Assembly (NCBI GenBank): GCA_022601315.1
Contig: JAHZIU010000407.1
Span: 1-5,583, forward strand
Source: Betaproteobacteria bacterium
GTDB lineage: Bacteria; Pseudomonadota; Gammaproteobacteria; Burkholderiales; Nitrosomonadaceae
Reading direction: 5' to 3'
Length of the DNA: 5,583 bases
This document shows, one piece after another, positions 1 to 5,583 of this stretch. A program made the position numbers and the translations under genes. Under the pieces are notes generated by a model, which was given only the letters and a program-made list of their open reading frames with translations, did no database searches and had not been told where the DNA came from. Within the stretch, counting starts at the first letter, position 1, and the number at the start of each line of letters is the position of its first letter.

Positions 1-2634
1 AAAAATTAATGCCAGAGCAAAGATGATGGGTAATTGAGAACCTGTTTTAACTTCTTGGAACGACATACCAGACCATTCAAACCCTGTTCCATCAGGAAGG
101 ACCCGATCTGCCAGTTGTTCCATTGCGGATATGCTCTGACCAGAACTTAATCCAGGCGCAGGGCTTCCATTGATTTGCGCGGAACGATACATATTAAACC
201 GCGTGAGCGTTTCAGGGCCCAGCATCGAGGATGTTTTTGTCAATGTCTGAAGAGGAACCATAATACCCTCTGCACTTCTCACATAAATACGACCAATATC
301 ATCGGCATTGTCCCGATAGGGTGTTTCGGCCTGCAGGATCACCCGATAAACCCGGCCAAATTTATTAAAGTCATTGACATAGAGAGAGCCCAGTTGTGTC
401 TGCAAGCTTGAAAAAATCTCTTGTACAGGAATACCCAGCGCTTTTGCCTGCAACCGATCTACCTCCAGCTTTACCTGTGGAACATCCGCACGAAACGTAC
501 TGTACACATTTTGCAAATGAGCGTCTTGATTGGCCTCAATTAGAAAGCCACGCATTGCTGCAGAAAGATCTTGCGGATCACCACCTCTTTTATCCTGGAG
601 TTGAAATTCAAATCCGCCGGTATTGCCTAAGCCACTGATCGGTGGCGGGGTAAAAGCGATCAAATTGGCGCCGGGAATTTGTTCCATCATGCCCCATATC
701 TGCCCGACCAGTGCATCACTGGATAGCTCGGGCGTTGTGCGCTCTTCCCAAGGTTTGAGATTAATAATCACCATTCCCGAATTTGATTTGGTACCACTCA
801 ACAGCCCAGTGCCTGCAAAAGCAAGGAGATCCTCCATCCCTGGAAGTTTAGAGAGCATCGCTTCTACTTGTTTGACCACATGATCGGTTCTGTTCAAAGA
901 AGCGCCATCAGGAAGCTGGATATCCACAAAAATATAGCCTTGGTCCTCTTGGGGAATAAAGCCTGTCGGAGTATTTTTGAATACCCAATAAGCGCCGCCG
1001 GTAATGAACAAAAAAATCAGTGTGGTTAGTACTAGTCGCCTTACGACAATTTTTACACAATACAGATACCCCTTGGAAACCCCTCCAAAAATCTTTTCAA
1101 ACCAGCGTAGCGCAAACCACGGACGTGCCTGCTGTTTTCTAAGAATAGTGGCACATAAAGCAGGGCTCAGGGTTAAAGCTGTGAGTGAAGAAATAGAGAC
1201 AGCAATTGCAATGGTTACTGAGAACTGACGATAAAGCTGGCCTGAAATACCTTCCAGAAAAGCGATGGGCACAAACACCGCTAACAAAACCAATGTAGTG
1301 GCAATAATAGGGCCAGACACCTCGGTCATTGTTTTTTTAGTTGCATCCTGGGGAGATAATCCCTCCTGTAGATGACGCTGGACATTTTCTACCACCACAA
1401 TCGCATCATCTACCACGATGCCAATCGCCAATACCAGTGCAAACAATGACAAAGTATTGATGGAGTAACCCATAGCCAGCAAAATAGCAAAAGTACCAAT
1501 CAGTGAAACAGGGATAGCCAGCGCAGGGATTAAAGTAGCACGCCAGTCTTGGATAAAAATGTAAACGACCAGTATGACCAAACTCAATGCAATAAACAGC
1601 GTTTGCACGAGTTCTGCCAAAGAGTTATTGATAAATAGAGTGGAATCGTAGGGTAATGTATATTCAATATCATCCGGGAATCGCTCCGCCAATTGTTTTA
1701 GCGCCGCTTCGATGCGCTCTGCAACCTCCAGCGCATTGGCTTCTGGCAGTTGATAGATGGCGAAATTAACAGCAGGAGCCCCATTTAGTCGGGAAAGGAC
1801 TTCAAATGTTTGAGAACCCAGCTCCACGCGCGCGATGTCTTTCATTCGTACAACGGAGCCATCTGCTTGCGCCAGAATAATAATATCTTCGAATTCTGTA
1901 ACTTCAGAAAGCCGTCCTTTGGCTTGAATGGTGTACTGGAATTGTTGATTGGAAGCCAGGGGGGGTTGCCCGACTTGTCCGGCTGCAGCTTGTAAATTCT
2001 GATCGCGGATCGCGGCAGCGACATCTTCAGTAGTAATGCCCAAATTCACCATTCTGTCGGGGTTTAACCAAATCCTGATCGAATAATCCTGTGCGCCAAA
2101 AATAGAAACCTTGCTGACACCAGGCACCCGGGAAAGCACATCTTTTACATTCAAACTGATGAAGTTGCTTAGAAACAACTGATCATAAGTACCACCAGGC
2201 GAAGAAAAAGAAACGATTTGCAGAAACCCAGCGGATTGCTTTTGTACGGAAATTCCTGAGCGATTGACTTCTGCAGGTAACTTAGGCGTGGCGAGAGACA
2301 ATCGATTTTGGACATTCACTGTTGCCATGTCAGCGTCAGTCCCGATTTCAAATGTTATATCGAGTGTGTATGTCCCATTATTGGCACTTTTAGAAGACAT
2401 ATAAAGCATGCCTTCGACGCCATTAATCACAGATTCAATTGGTGCAGCAACCGTTTCTTCCACAACCTTGGCATTTGCGCCTGGGTATGCAGCACTGATC
2501 TGTATTTGCGGTGGTGTAATTTGTGGAAATAGTGAAACAGGAAGTTTTAACAGAGCGATTAGGCCAGCAAGTACAATGACAATCGAAATGACGAAAGCAA
2601 AGCGTGGGCGTGTAATAAAAAAATTACTGAACAT
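1..2634 (-). CDS. RND multidrug efflux transporter, HAE1 family, inner-membrane pump (3' end cut by window edge)
   Basis: This is the proton-driven inner-membrane pump of a tripartite efflux system. The frame is open for all 878 codons; HAE1 pumps are usually about 1,030-1,060 aa, so roughly the last 170 residues lie outside. The start is the ATG at 2634, 3 nt after the adaptor stop, and gives the classic N-terminus MFSNFFITRPRFAFVISI. TM1 is at about 10-30. The first periplasmic porter half (about 31-335) contains PGANAKVVEETVAAPIE and GVEGMLYMSS. TM2-TM6 span about 337-492, with GIVVDDAIVVVENV in TM4; D409/D410 match the proton-relay Asp pair of AcrB (D407/D408). TM7 is at about 536-555, followed by PTGFIPQEDQGY and the second porter half with GSLYVNDFNKFGRVYRV. 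The visible part ends at the start of TM8; the relay Lys of TM10 is not covered. The DD motif and loops resemble MexF/OqxB-type drug pumps rather than heavy-metal (HME) pumps. Family call very secure; substrate unknown. Confidence 0.97.
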   Translation of the reverse strand, partial: MFSNFFITRPRFAFVISIVIVLAGLIALLKLPVSLFPQITPPQIQISAAYPGANAKVVEETVAAPIESVINGVEGMLYMSSKSANNGTYTLDITFEIGTDADMATVNVQNRLSLATPKLPAEVNRSGISVQKQSAGFLQIVSFSSPGGTYDQLFLSNFISLNVKDVLSRVPGVSKVSIFGAQDYSIRIWLNPDRMVNLGITTEDVAAAIRDQNLQAAAGQVGQPPLASNQQFQYTIQAKGRLSEVTEFEDIIILAQADGSVVRMKDIARVELGSQTFEVLSRLNGAPAVNFAIYQLPEANALEVAERIEAALKQLAERFPDDIEYTLPYDSTLFINNSLAELVQTLFIALSLVILVVYIFIQDWRATLIPALAIPVSLIGTFAILLAMGYSINTLSLFALVLAIGIVVDDAIVVVENVQRHLQEGLSPQDATKKTMTEVSGPIIATTLVLLAVFVPIAFLEGISGQLYRQFSVTIAIAVSISSLTALTLSPALCATILRKQQARPWFALRWFEKIFGGVSKGYLYCVKIVVRRLVLTTLIFLFITGGAYWVFKNTPTGFIPQEDQGYIFVDIQLPDGASLNRTDHVVKQVEAMLSKLPGMEDLLAFAGTGLLSGTKSNSGMVIINLKPWEERTTPELSSDALVGQIWGMMEQIPGANLIAFTPPPISGLGNTGGFEFQLQDKRGGDPQDLSAAMRGFLIEANQDAHLQNVYSTFRADVPQVKLEVDRLQAKALGIPVQEIFSSLQTQLGSLYVNDFNKFGRVYRVILQAETPYRDNADDIGRIYVRSAEGIMVPLQTLTKTSSMLGPETLTRFNMYRSAQINGSPAPGLSSGQSISAMEQLADRVLPDGTGFEWSGMSFQEVKTGSQLPIIFALALIF

Positions 2635-2637
2635 GTA

Positions 2638-3825
2638 TCACTTCTCGACGGGTTGAGAAGAAATCGCCATGGTGGTTTGTACAATAATACCGGGACGAAC
2701 CTTTTGTGCGCCTTCGGAAATCACTAATTCCCCAGCCTGTAATCCTTGCTTAATGACCCAATTCACGCCAACCCTGTCACCAACGATCACTGAACGTTTT
2801 TGTACGCGATTTTCAGTATCAACGACTAGAGCATATTTTCCACTCTGGTCTTCTTGAATCGCAGCTTGGGGGATAACAAGCCCTGCCTTCACGTCACTGC
2901 GCCTAACTAAAACCTTAACAAACTGTCCCGGCATCAATAAGCGACGACTGTGCGGAACATTCGTCTGAGTACCTGGCAGTTCTTTTGTACTGGGGTTAGG
3001 GAAAATTGCACGAATCGTGACGGTACCAGTTCTTTCATCAACGATGTGACTGATAAAATCTTGCGTTCCTTCAAAGGGGTAAATAGTCCCATTAGCCAGT
3101 TGAATTCTAGGAATAAAAATAGTTGACTCTCCTCTTTCGACCTGTCTTTGAATTTCTGTGAGGACATCAGCTTCGCTAACCGTAAACAGCACATACACAG
3201 GATCAATTTGGACAATCGTAGCCAAAGTGCCGGAATCAGGCGAAACCAGATTACCAATACTGACAGAAACACGGCCAATGCGTCCATCAATCGGAGAGCG
3301 TATTTCTGTGTAACTCAGATTCAGTTTAGCCTGATCCAACGCAGCCTGAGCATTTGATAACTGGGCCTGCGCCCTCAGAAAATCACTGTTCGCTTTATCA
3401 AGGTCCATTTGTGATACGCCGCCTTGACGCACCATTTTTAATCGTTGCAAATAAGACTCAGCATTTTGCAGGGTAGCCTTGGCCTCTGTTACGTTCGCTT
3501 GTGCGGCTTTTACTTCAATTTGGTATGGCGCTTGTTCGATGACAAATAGAACATCACCTTTTCTAACACCATCCCCTTCTTTGAAATTGCGTTTTTCCAG
3601 ATAACCTTGTACTCGAGCCACGAGATTAACCGTTTTGAGTGCAGCAATGCGGCCAACCTGTTCATGTGTTTTAGTGATTTCTTGCTGCACAACCGGCGTC
3701 ACTGTTACTGCTGGTGCAGGTTGTTGCGGCTGAGGCGCAGAATTACTTTCATCGCTCTGACAACCAGAAACAATGACCAACAAACAAAGCACAAGAAGAT
3801 AATAAGGCCATTCCGATTTTTTCAA
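2638..3825 (-). CDS. RND efflux periplasmic adaptor (membrane fusion protein, AcrA/MexE family), lipoprotein
   Basis: This periplasmic adaptor joins the RND pump to the outer-membrane channel. I place the start at TTG 3825, giving 395 aa. That start yields a clean lipoprotein signal: KK at 2-3, a hydrophobic core at about 8-19, and lipobox VSGC with Cys22 as the lipidated residue. It also sits 8 nt after a GAGGA Shine-Dalgarno and 1 nt after the upstream stop. The reading frame extends to an ATG at 3897, but those 24 extra residues (a Lys/Cys-alternating stretch) are the other frame of the upstream gene's repeat tail. Domains: Pro/Gln-rich linker 30-39; first half of the lipoyl/barrel-sandwich domain about 60-97 (VQGYLEKRNFKEGDGVRKGD); alpha-helical hairpin about 100-170; second lipoyl half with RSPIDGRIGR 176-185; beta-barrel about 205-307; membrane-proximal domain to the end. 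Residues about 279-296 look like an insertion compared with AcrA-type adaptors. Family certain; start well supported. Confidence 0.95.
   Translation of the reverse strand: MKKSEWPYYLLVLCLLVIVSGCQSDESNSAPQPQQPAPAVTVTPVVQQEITKTHEQVGRIAALKTVNLVARVQGYLEKRNFKEGDGVRKGDVLFVIEQAPYQIEVKAAQANVTEAKATLQNAESYLQRLKMVRQGGVSQMDLDKANSDFLRAQAQLSNAQAALDQAKLNLSYTEIRSPIDGRIGRVSVSIGNLVSPDSGTLATIVQIDPVYVLFTVSEADVLTEIQRQVERGESTIFIPRIQLANGTIYPFEGTQDFISHIVDERTGTVTIRAIFPNPSTKELPGTQTNVPHSRRLLMPGQFVKVLVRRSDVKAGLVIPQAAIQEDQSGKYALVVDTENRVQKRSVIVGDRVGVNWVIKQGLQAGELVISEGAQKVRPGIIVQTTMAISSQPVEK
2641..2646 (-). promoter_or_regulatory. Candidate ribosome binding site of the RND pump gene
   Basis: GAGAAG on the minus strand ends 6 nt before the ATG at 2634 and is made of the last two sense codons of the adaptor gene. 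The match to Shine-Dalgarno is partial. With the adaptor stop only 3 nt before the ATG, translational coupling probably helps initiation. Confidence 0.5.
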
Positions 3826-3826
3826 C

Positions 3827-5368
3827 TCATAGTTCCTCAGATTGCGTTTGCATTTGCATTTGCATTTGTGTTTGTTCCAGTGCTGCTTGCGGCGCATCTT
3901 CCATCATTGGTTTCCATCCGCCACCCAGTGATTTATAGAGACGGATCAAGTTGGAAGTAACTCGCCCCTCACTTAAAGCCAGTTGATCTTGAAAGGTAAA
4001 CAATGCTCTTTCCGCATCCAACACGCCAATAAAATCAGTTAATCCTGCAGTGTACAGCTCACGCGCCAGACTAACCGCCGACTGTGCCGACTGTGTGGAT
4101 TTTAGCAAAGCTTGCCTGCGAACTTGTTCATTCGCAAAATCAACCAGCGCATTTTCCACATCTTTAACCGCGGTTAATACCGAAGATTCATATTGGATTA
4201 ACGCCTGATTTTGTTTCTCACCCTCTATTTTTATATTTTGTCGGATACGACCCGCATTAAAAATTTGCCATTGAATTTGTGGCCCAAACTGAAAAGCTGC
4301 AGCAGGCCCTGTAAAAAAACTAGATGCAGAGAGGGACTCAAGACCTACAGAACCAAACAAGAACAGTCTGGGGTAAAGGTCTGCAGTAGCCACGCCGATT
4401 TGCGCGGTCTGCGCTGCTAATTCCCGCTCTGCACGACGGACATCCGGCCTGCGACGTAATAAATCTGCAGGAACGCCAACAGCTACTTCAACTGACACCG
4501 TTGGCACTTTTTTGTATTGTTCAAGCTCCTCCGCCAATATTCCCGGGAACTCTCCAAGCAACACTGCTAGACCATTTTTTCCTTGTTCTATGCCAGTCTG
4601 CAATGTTGGAATTTCTGCTTTGGTATTTTCCAGATTGTATTTCGCTTGTTCCAGAGACAGCGTCGTTGTCAGTCCAGCATCTAACCGATCCTGAACGATT
4701 TGTAACGTTTCTTCTTGAGATTTCAGGTTGTTAACGGCCGCTTCAAGACGAGCCTGAAAGGCGCGAACTTCTATATAGTTTATAGCGACTTCAGCCACCA
4801 AAGTTACCAGTGTGTCATTTAATTCTTCTTCGCGTGCCTCAACAGATGCTTGTGCCGATTCTATCGAGCGCCTGACACCACCAAATATATCAATTTCCCA
4901 ACTGGCATCAAAACCCGAAGAATAGAGATCAACTTCATTGCCGCTACCGGATTGTCCACTGGATTTTTGGCGCGTCAATGAGGCATCACCTTCTATTGTT
5001 GGAAATAGCCCCGCTCTGGCAATGCCCCGCAAAGAACGTTCTTCCCTCAATCGCGACTGCGCCAGTTGTAGATCAAGATTACCCCTTATGGCCCATTCAA
5101 CTAATCGTGTTAACAATGGGTCTTCCAGCGTATCCCACCACTCAGCCAACATTACAGGGGTCACTTGTTTGGTGGATTCCGTTATCGTCGCATCTGTTTT
5201 TTTTCCTGTTTCAGGAATACTTAACTTGGCTTTCTGATCTTCGCTCAGTGCAGTATTAAATTTTTCTGGGATTATTTCAGCTGGTGGCACATAATCTGGT
5301 CCAACGGCTGCGCACCCACTTAGAAACAGCACGAACAGTTTAAAAACTAAGGGCCAATGCAAGCGCAT
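3827..5368 (-). CDS. Outer-membrane efflux channel lipoprotein, NodT/OprM (TolC superfamily)
   Basis: This is the outer-membrane channel of the efflux system: a trimeric beta-barrel with a long periplasmic alpha-helical tunnel. The 513-aa length is near the usual 460-500, slightly longer because of a hydrophilic linker at about 36-70 and a C-terminal tail. ATG 5368 gives a short signal with lipobox LSGC (Cys19), followed by the family hallmark AAVGPDYVPP. An in-frame stop lies four codons upstream, so no longer start is likely. Two structural repeats are visible: the first with NLDLQLAQSRLREE (98-111) and SGFDASWEIDIFGGVRR (151-167), the second with VGVPADLLRRRPDVRRAER (297-315) and FGPQIQWQIFNAGR (361-374). 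GLTDFIGVLDAER (442-454) and LYKSLGGGW (477-485) close the conserved part. Residues 486-513 are a non-conserved Gln/Met-rich tail encoded by a hexamer repeat. First gene of the operon; its stop is 1 nt before the adaptor start. No clear Shine-Dalgarno precedes it. Confidence 0.97.
   Translation of the reverse strand: MRLHWPLVFKLFVLFLSGCAAVGPDYVPPAEIIPEKFNTALSEDQKAKLSIPETGKKTDATITESTKQVTPVMLAEWWDTLEDPLLTRLVEWAIRGNLDLQLAQSRLREERSLRGIARAGLFPTIEGDASLTRQKSSGQSGSGNEVDLYSSGFDASWEIDIFGGVRRSIESAQASVEAREEELNDTLVTLVAEVAINYIEVRAFQARLEAAVNNLKSQEETLQIVQDRLDAGLTTTLSLEQAKYNLENTKAEIPTLQTGIEQGKNGLAVLLGEFPGILAEELEQYKKVPTVSVEVAVGVPADLLRRRPDVRRAERELAAQTAQIGVATADLYPRLFLFGSVGLESLSASSFFTGPAAAFQFGPQIQWQIFNAGRIRQNIKIEGEKQNQALIQYESSVLTAVKDVENALVDFANEQVRRQALLKSTQSAQSAVSLARELYTAGLTDFIGVLDAERALFTFQDQLALSEGRVTSNLIRLYKSLGGGWKPMMEDAPQAALEQTQMQMQMQTQSEEL
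3834..3838 (-). promoter_or_regulatory. Ribosome binding site that sets the adaptor TTG start
   Basis: On the minus strand GAGGA is followed by 8 nt and then TTG at 3825-3823. The site lies inside the last codons of the outer-membrane channel gene, so ribosomes finishing that gene stop (TGA 3829-3827) right at the adaptor start. This favours TTG over the in-frame ATG at 3897. Confidence 0.75.
3841..3876 (-). repeat. Hexanucleotide tandem repeat in the 3' end of the outer-membrane channel gene
   Basis: On the plus strand three perfect TTTGCA units (3847-3864) are flanked by degenerate units ATTGCG (3841), TTTGTG (3865) and TTTGTT (3871). On the coding strand this gives an alternating Gln-Met/Gln-Thr tail (QMQMQMQTQ, about residues 501-509). 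The period of 6 keeps the reading frame, so copy-number change would alter tail length by two residues per unit without a frameshift. Confidence 0.8.
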
Positions 5369-5376
5369 AATGAATA

Positions 5377-5404
5377 TTTATTTAGGGAATGTAATGTATA
5401 TGAT
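5377..5404 (+). promoter_or_regulatory. Candidate sigma70-type promoter for the lipoprotein gene (weak)
   Basis: TATGAT at 5399-5404 matches the -10 consensus TATAAT at 5 of 6 positions and lies about 42 bp upstream of the GTG. TTTATT at 5377-5382, 16 bp further upstream, is a poor -35 (3 of 6). In AT-rich DNA such matches arise easily by chance, so this is only a candidate. Confidence 0.25.
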
Positions 5405-5433
5405 GATATCTTAACAGAAGCATTTTAAACGAC

Positions 5434-5438
5434 GGGAG
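5434..5438 (+). promoter_or_regulatory. Ribosome binding site of the GTG-started lipoprotein gene
   Basis: GGGAG lies 8 nt before the GTG at 5447. It decides the start: the next in-frame ATGs (5480 and 5483) fall inside the hydrophobic signal segment, have no such site at the right distance, and would destroy the signal peptide. Confidence 0.7.
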
Positions 5439-5446
5439 TAAATACA

Positions 5447-5583
5447 GTGAAGTATATTTATAGCACAGGTTTCGCACTGATGATGTTCGCTTTGGTCACA
5501 ATAACAGCATGTGCACCGACAAGCAAAACAGTAAAAGACTACTCAATTATCGAGAATACCTCAGGGCTTGTGCTCGATAACAG
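5447..5583 (+). CDS. Putative lipoprotein, 5' part only, family not recognised
   Basis: Forty-five complete codons are visible before the window ends, with no stop. The GTG at 5447 is preceded by GGGAG at 5434-5438 with an 8-nt spacer, and an in-frame TAA at 5426-5428 excludes a longer gene, so the start is well placed. The product opens with K2, a hydrophobic segment at about 8-20 and lipobox ITAC, making Cys22 the predicted lipidation site. Ala and Pro follow the Cys; there is no Asp at +2, so outer-membrane sorting would be expected by the usual rule. The mature part begins APTSKTVKDYSIIENTSG, which I do not recognise. It is transcribed divergently from the efflux operon across a 78-bp gap. 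A functional tie to efflux is possible but nothing visible shows it. Confidence 0.8.
   Translation, partial: MKYIYSTGFALMMFALVTITACAPTSKTVKDYSIIENTSGLVLDN

Larger units (their letters stand above)
5369..5446. promoter_or_regulatory. Divergent intergenic promoter region between the efflux operon and the lipoprotein gene
   Basis: These 78 bp separate two divergent starts, so both promoters and 5' leaders must lie here or reach into the coding ends. The stretch is strongly AT-rich (5369-5430 especially). It includes a GATATC palindrome at 5404-5409 inside an imperfect ATAT-N4-ATAT inverted repeat around 5398-5409. I see no convincing long operator, no riboswitch-like structure and no hairpin terminator. 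The role is inferred from gene arrangement, not from a recognised motif. Confidence 0.5.

Noticed and set aside
1..2634. Heavy-metal (CusA/CzcA, HME) RND pump
   Set aside because: The TM4 segment GIVVDDAIVVVENV, the adjacent-Asp pair and the QNRLSLATPKLP porter region match HAE1 drug pumps, and the adaptor lacks metal-binding His/Met clusters.
175..2656. Several plus-strand open frames of 60-86 codons opposite the pump gene
   Set aside because: They are opposite or out of frame to a continuous, strongly conserved RND coding frame, show no recognisable domains, and are the kind of chance frames expected over a long gene.
2934..3290. 118-codon minus-strand frame inside the adaptor gene
   Set aside because: It is another frame of the adaptor coding sequence, and its residues look like frame-shifted translation; the adaptor frame itself has all family motifs.
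3841..3876. CRISPR-like or mobile-element repeat
   Set aside because: The units are 6 bp, contiguous and inside a coding frame with no spacers or terminal inverted repeats; it is a simple microsatellite-like repeat.
2638..3897. 419-residue version of the adaptor starting at ATG 3897
   Set aside because: It would overlap the channel gene by 71 nt and add a low-complexity Lys/Cys leader before a complete lipoprotein signal; TTG 3825 has the better ribosome site and spacing.
3607..3960. 117-codon plus-strand frame containing a repeated Ala-Phe stretch
   Set aside because: The Ala-Phe repeat is the antisense reading of the hexamer repeat in the channel gene; no ribosome site or family match supports it.
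5398..5409. Operator-like inverted repeat in the divergent intergenic region
   Set aside because: Only ATAT arms around a 4-nt centre plus a GATATC palindrome; too short and too AT-rich to claim a regulator site.
5480..5485. Internal ATG-ATG as start of the divergent lipoprotein
   Set aside because: Starting there would leave only about nine residues before the lipobox Cys and no basic N-terminus, and there is no ribosome site at the right distance.

Overview
The window carries one tripartite RND-type multidrug efflux operon, read leftward on the minus strand, and the first 45 codons of a divergent lipoprotein gene at the right edge. Two lipoprotein signals, an outer-membrane factor and an HAE1-type RND pump show a Gram-negative bacterium, almost certainly a proteobacterium. 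Base composition looks moderate (mid-40s % G+C by eye, not computed). A betaproteobacterium such as a Nitrosomonas relative, or a gammaproteobacterium, would fit, but the genus is a guess.

Layout, in transcription order on the minus strand: (1) 5368-3827, a NodT/OprM-family outer-membrane factor lipoprotein of 513 aa. (2) 3825-2638, a periplasmic membrane-fusion (adaptor) lipoprotein of 395 aa, most likely starting at a TTG codon one base after the stop of gene 1. (3) 2634-1, the inner-membrane RND transporter, starting 3 bases after the stop of gene 2 and cut by the window edge after 878 codons, near the start of TM8. I translated all 878 codons by hand and found no stop or frameshift. On the plus strand, a GTG-started lipoprotein of unrecognised family runs from 5447 off the right edge. 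The 78-bp gap 5369-5446 must hold the promoters for both directions.

How it works: the RND pump uses proton motive force to take up substrates from the periplasm or inner membrane. The adaptor bridges it to the outer-membrane channel, and substrates leave the cell directly. The nearly abutting genes (gaps of 1 and 3 nt) imply one transcript with translational coupling. No regulator gene lies in the window, and substrates cannot be predicted from sequence.

Nothing here looks like an undescribed system. The points worth a second look are small: the adaptor start codon, a hexanucleotide repeat in the tail of the outer-membrane gene, an apparent insertion in the adaptor, a phenylalanine-poor switch loop in the pump, a first gene without a Shine-Dalgarno, and the unidentified divergent lipoprotein.
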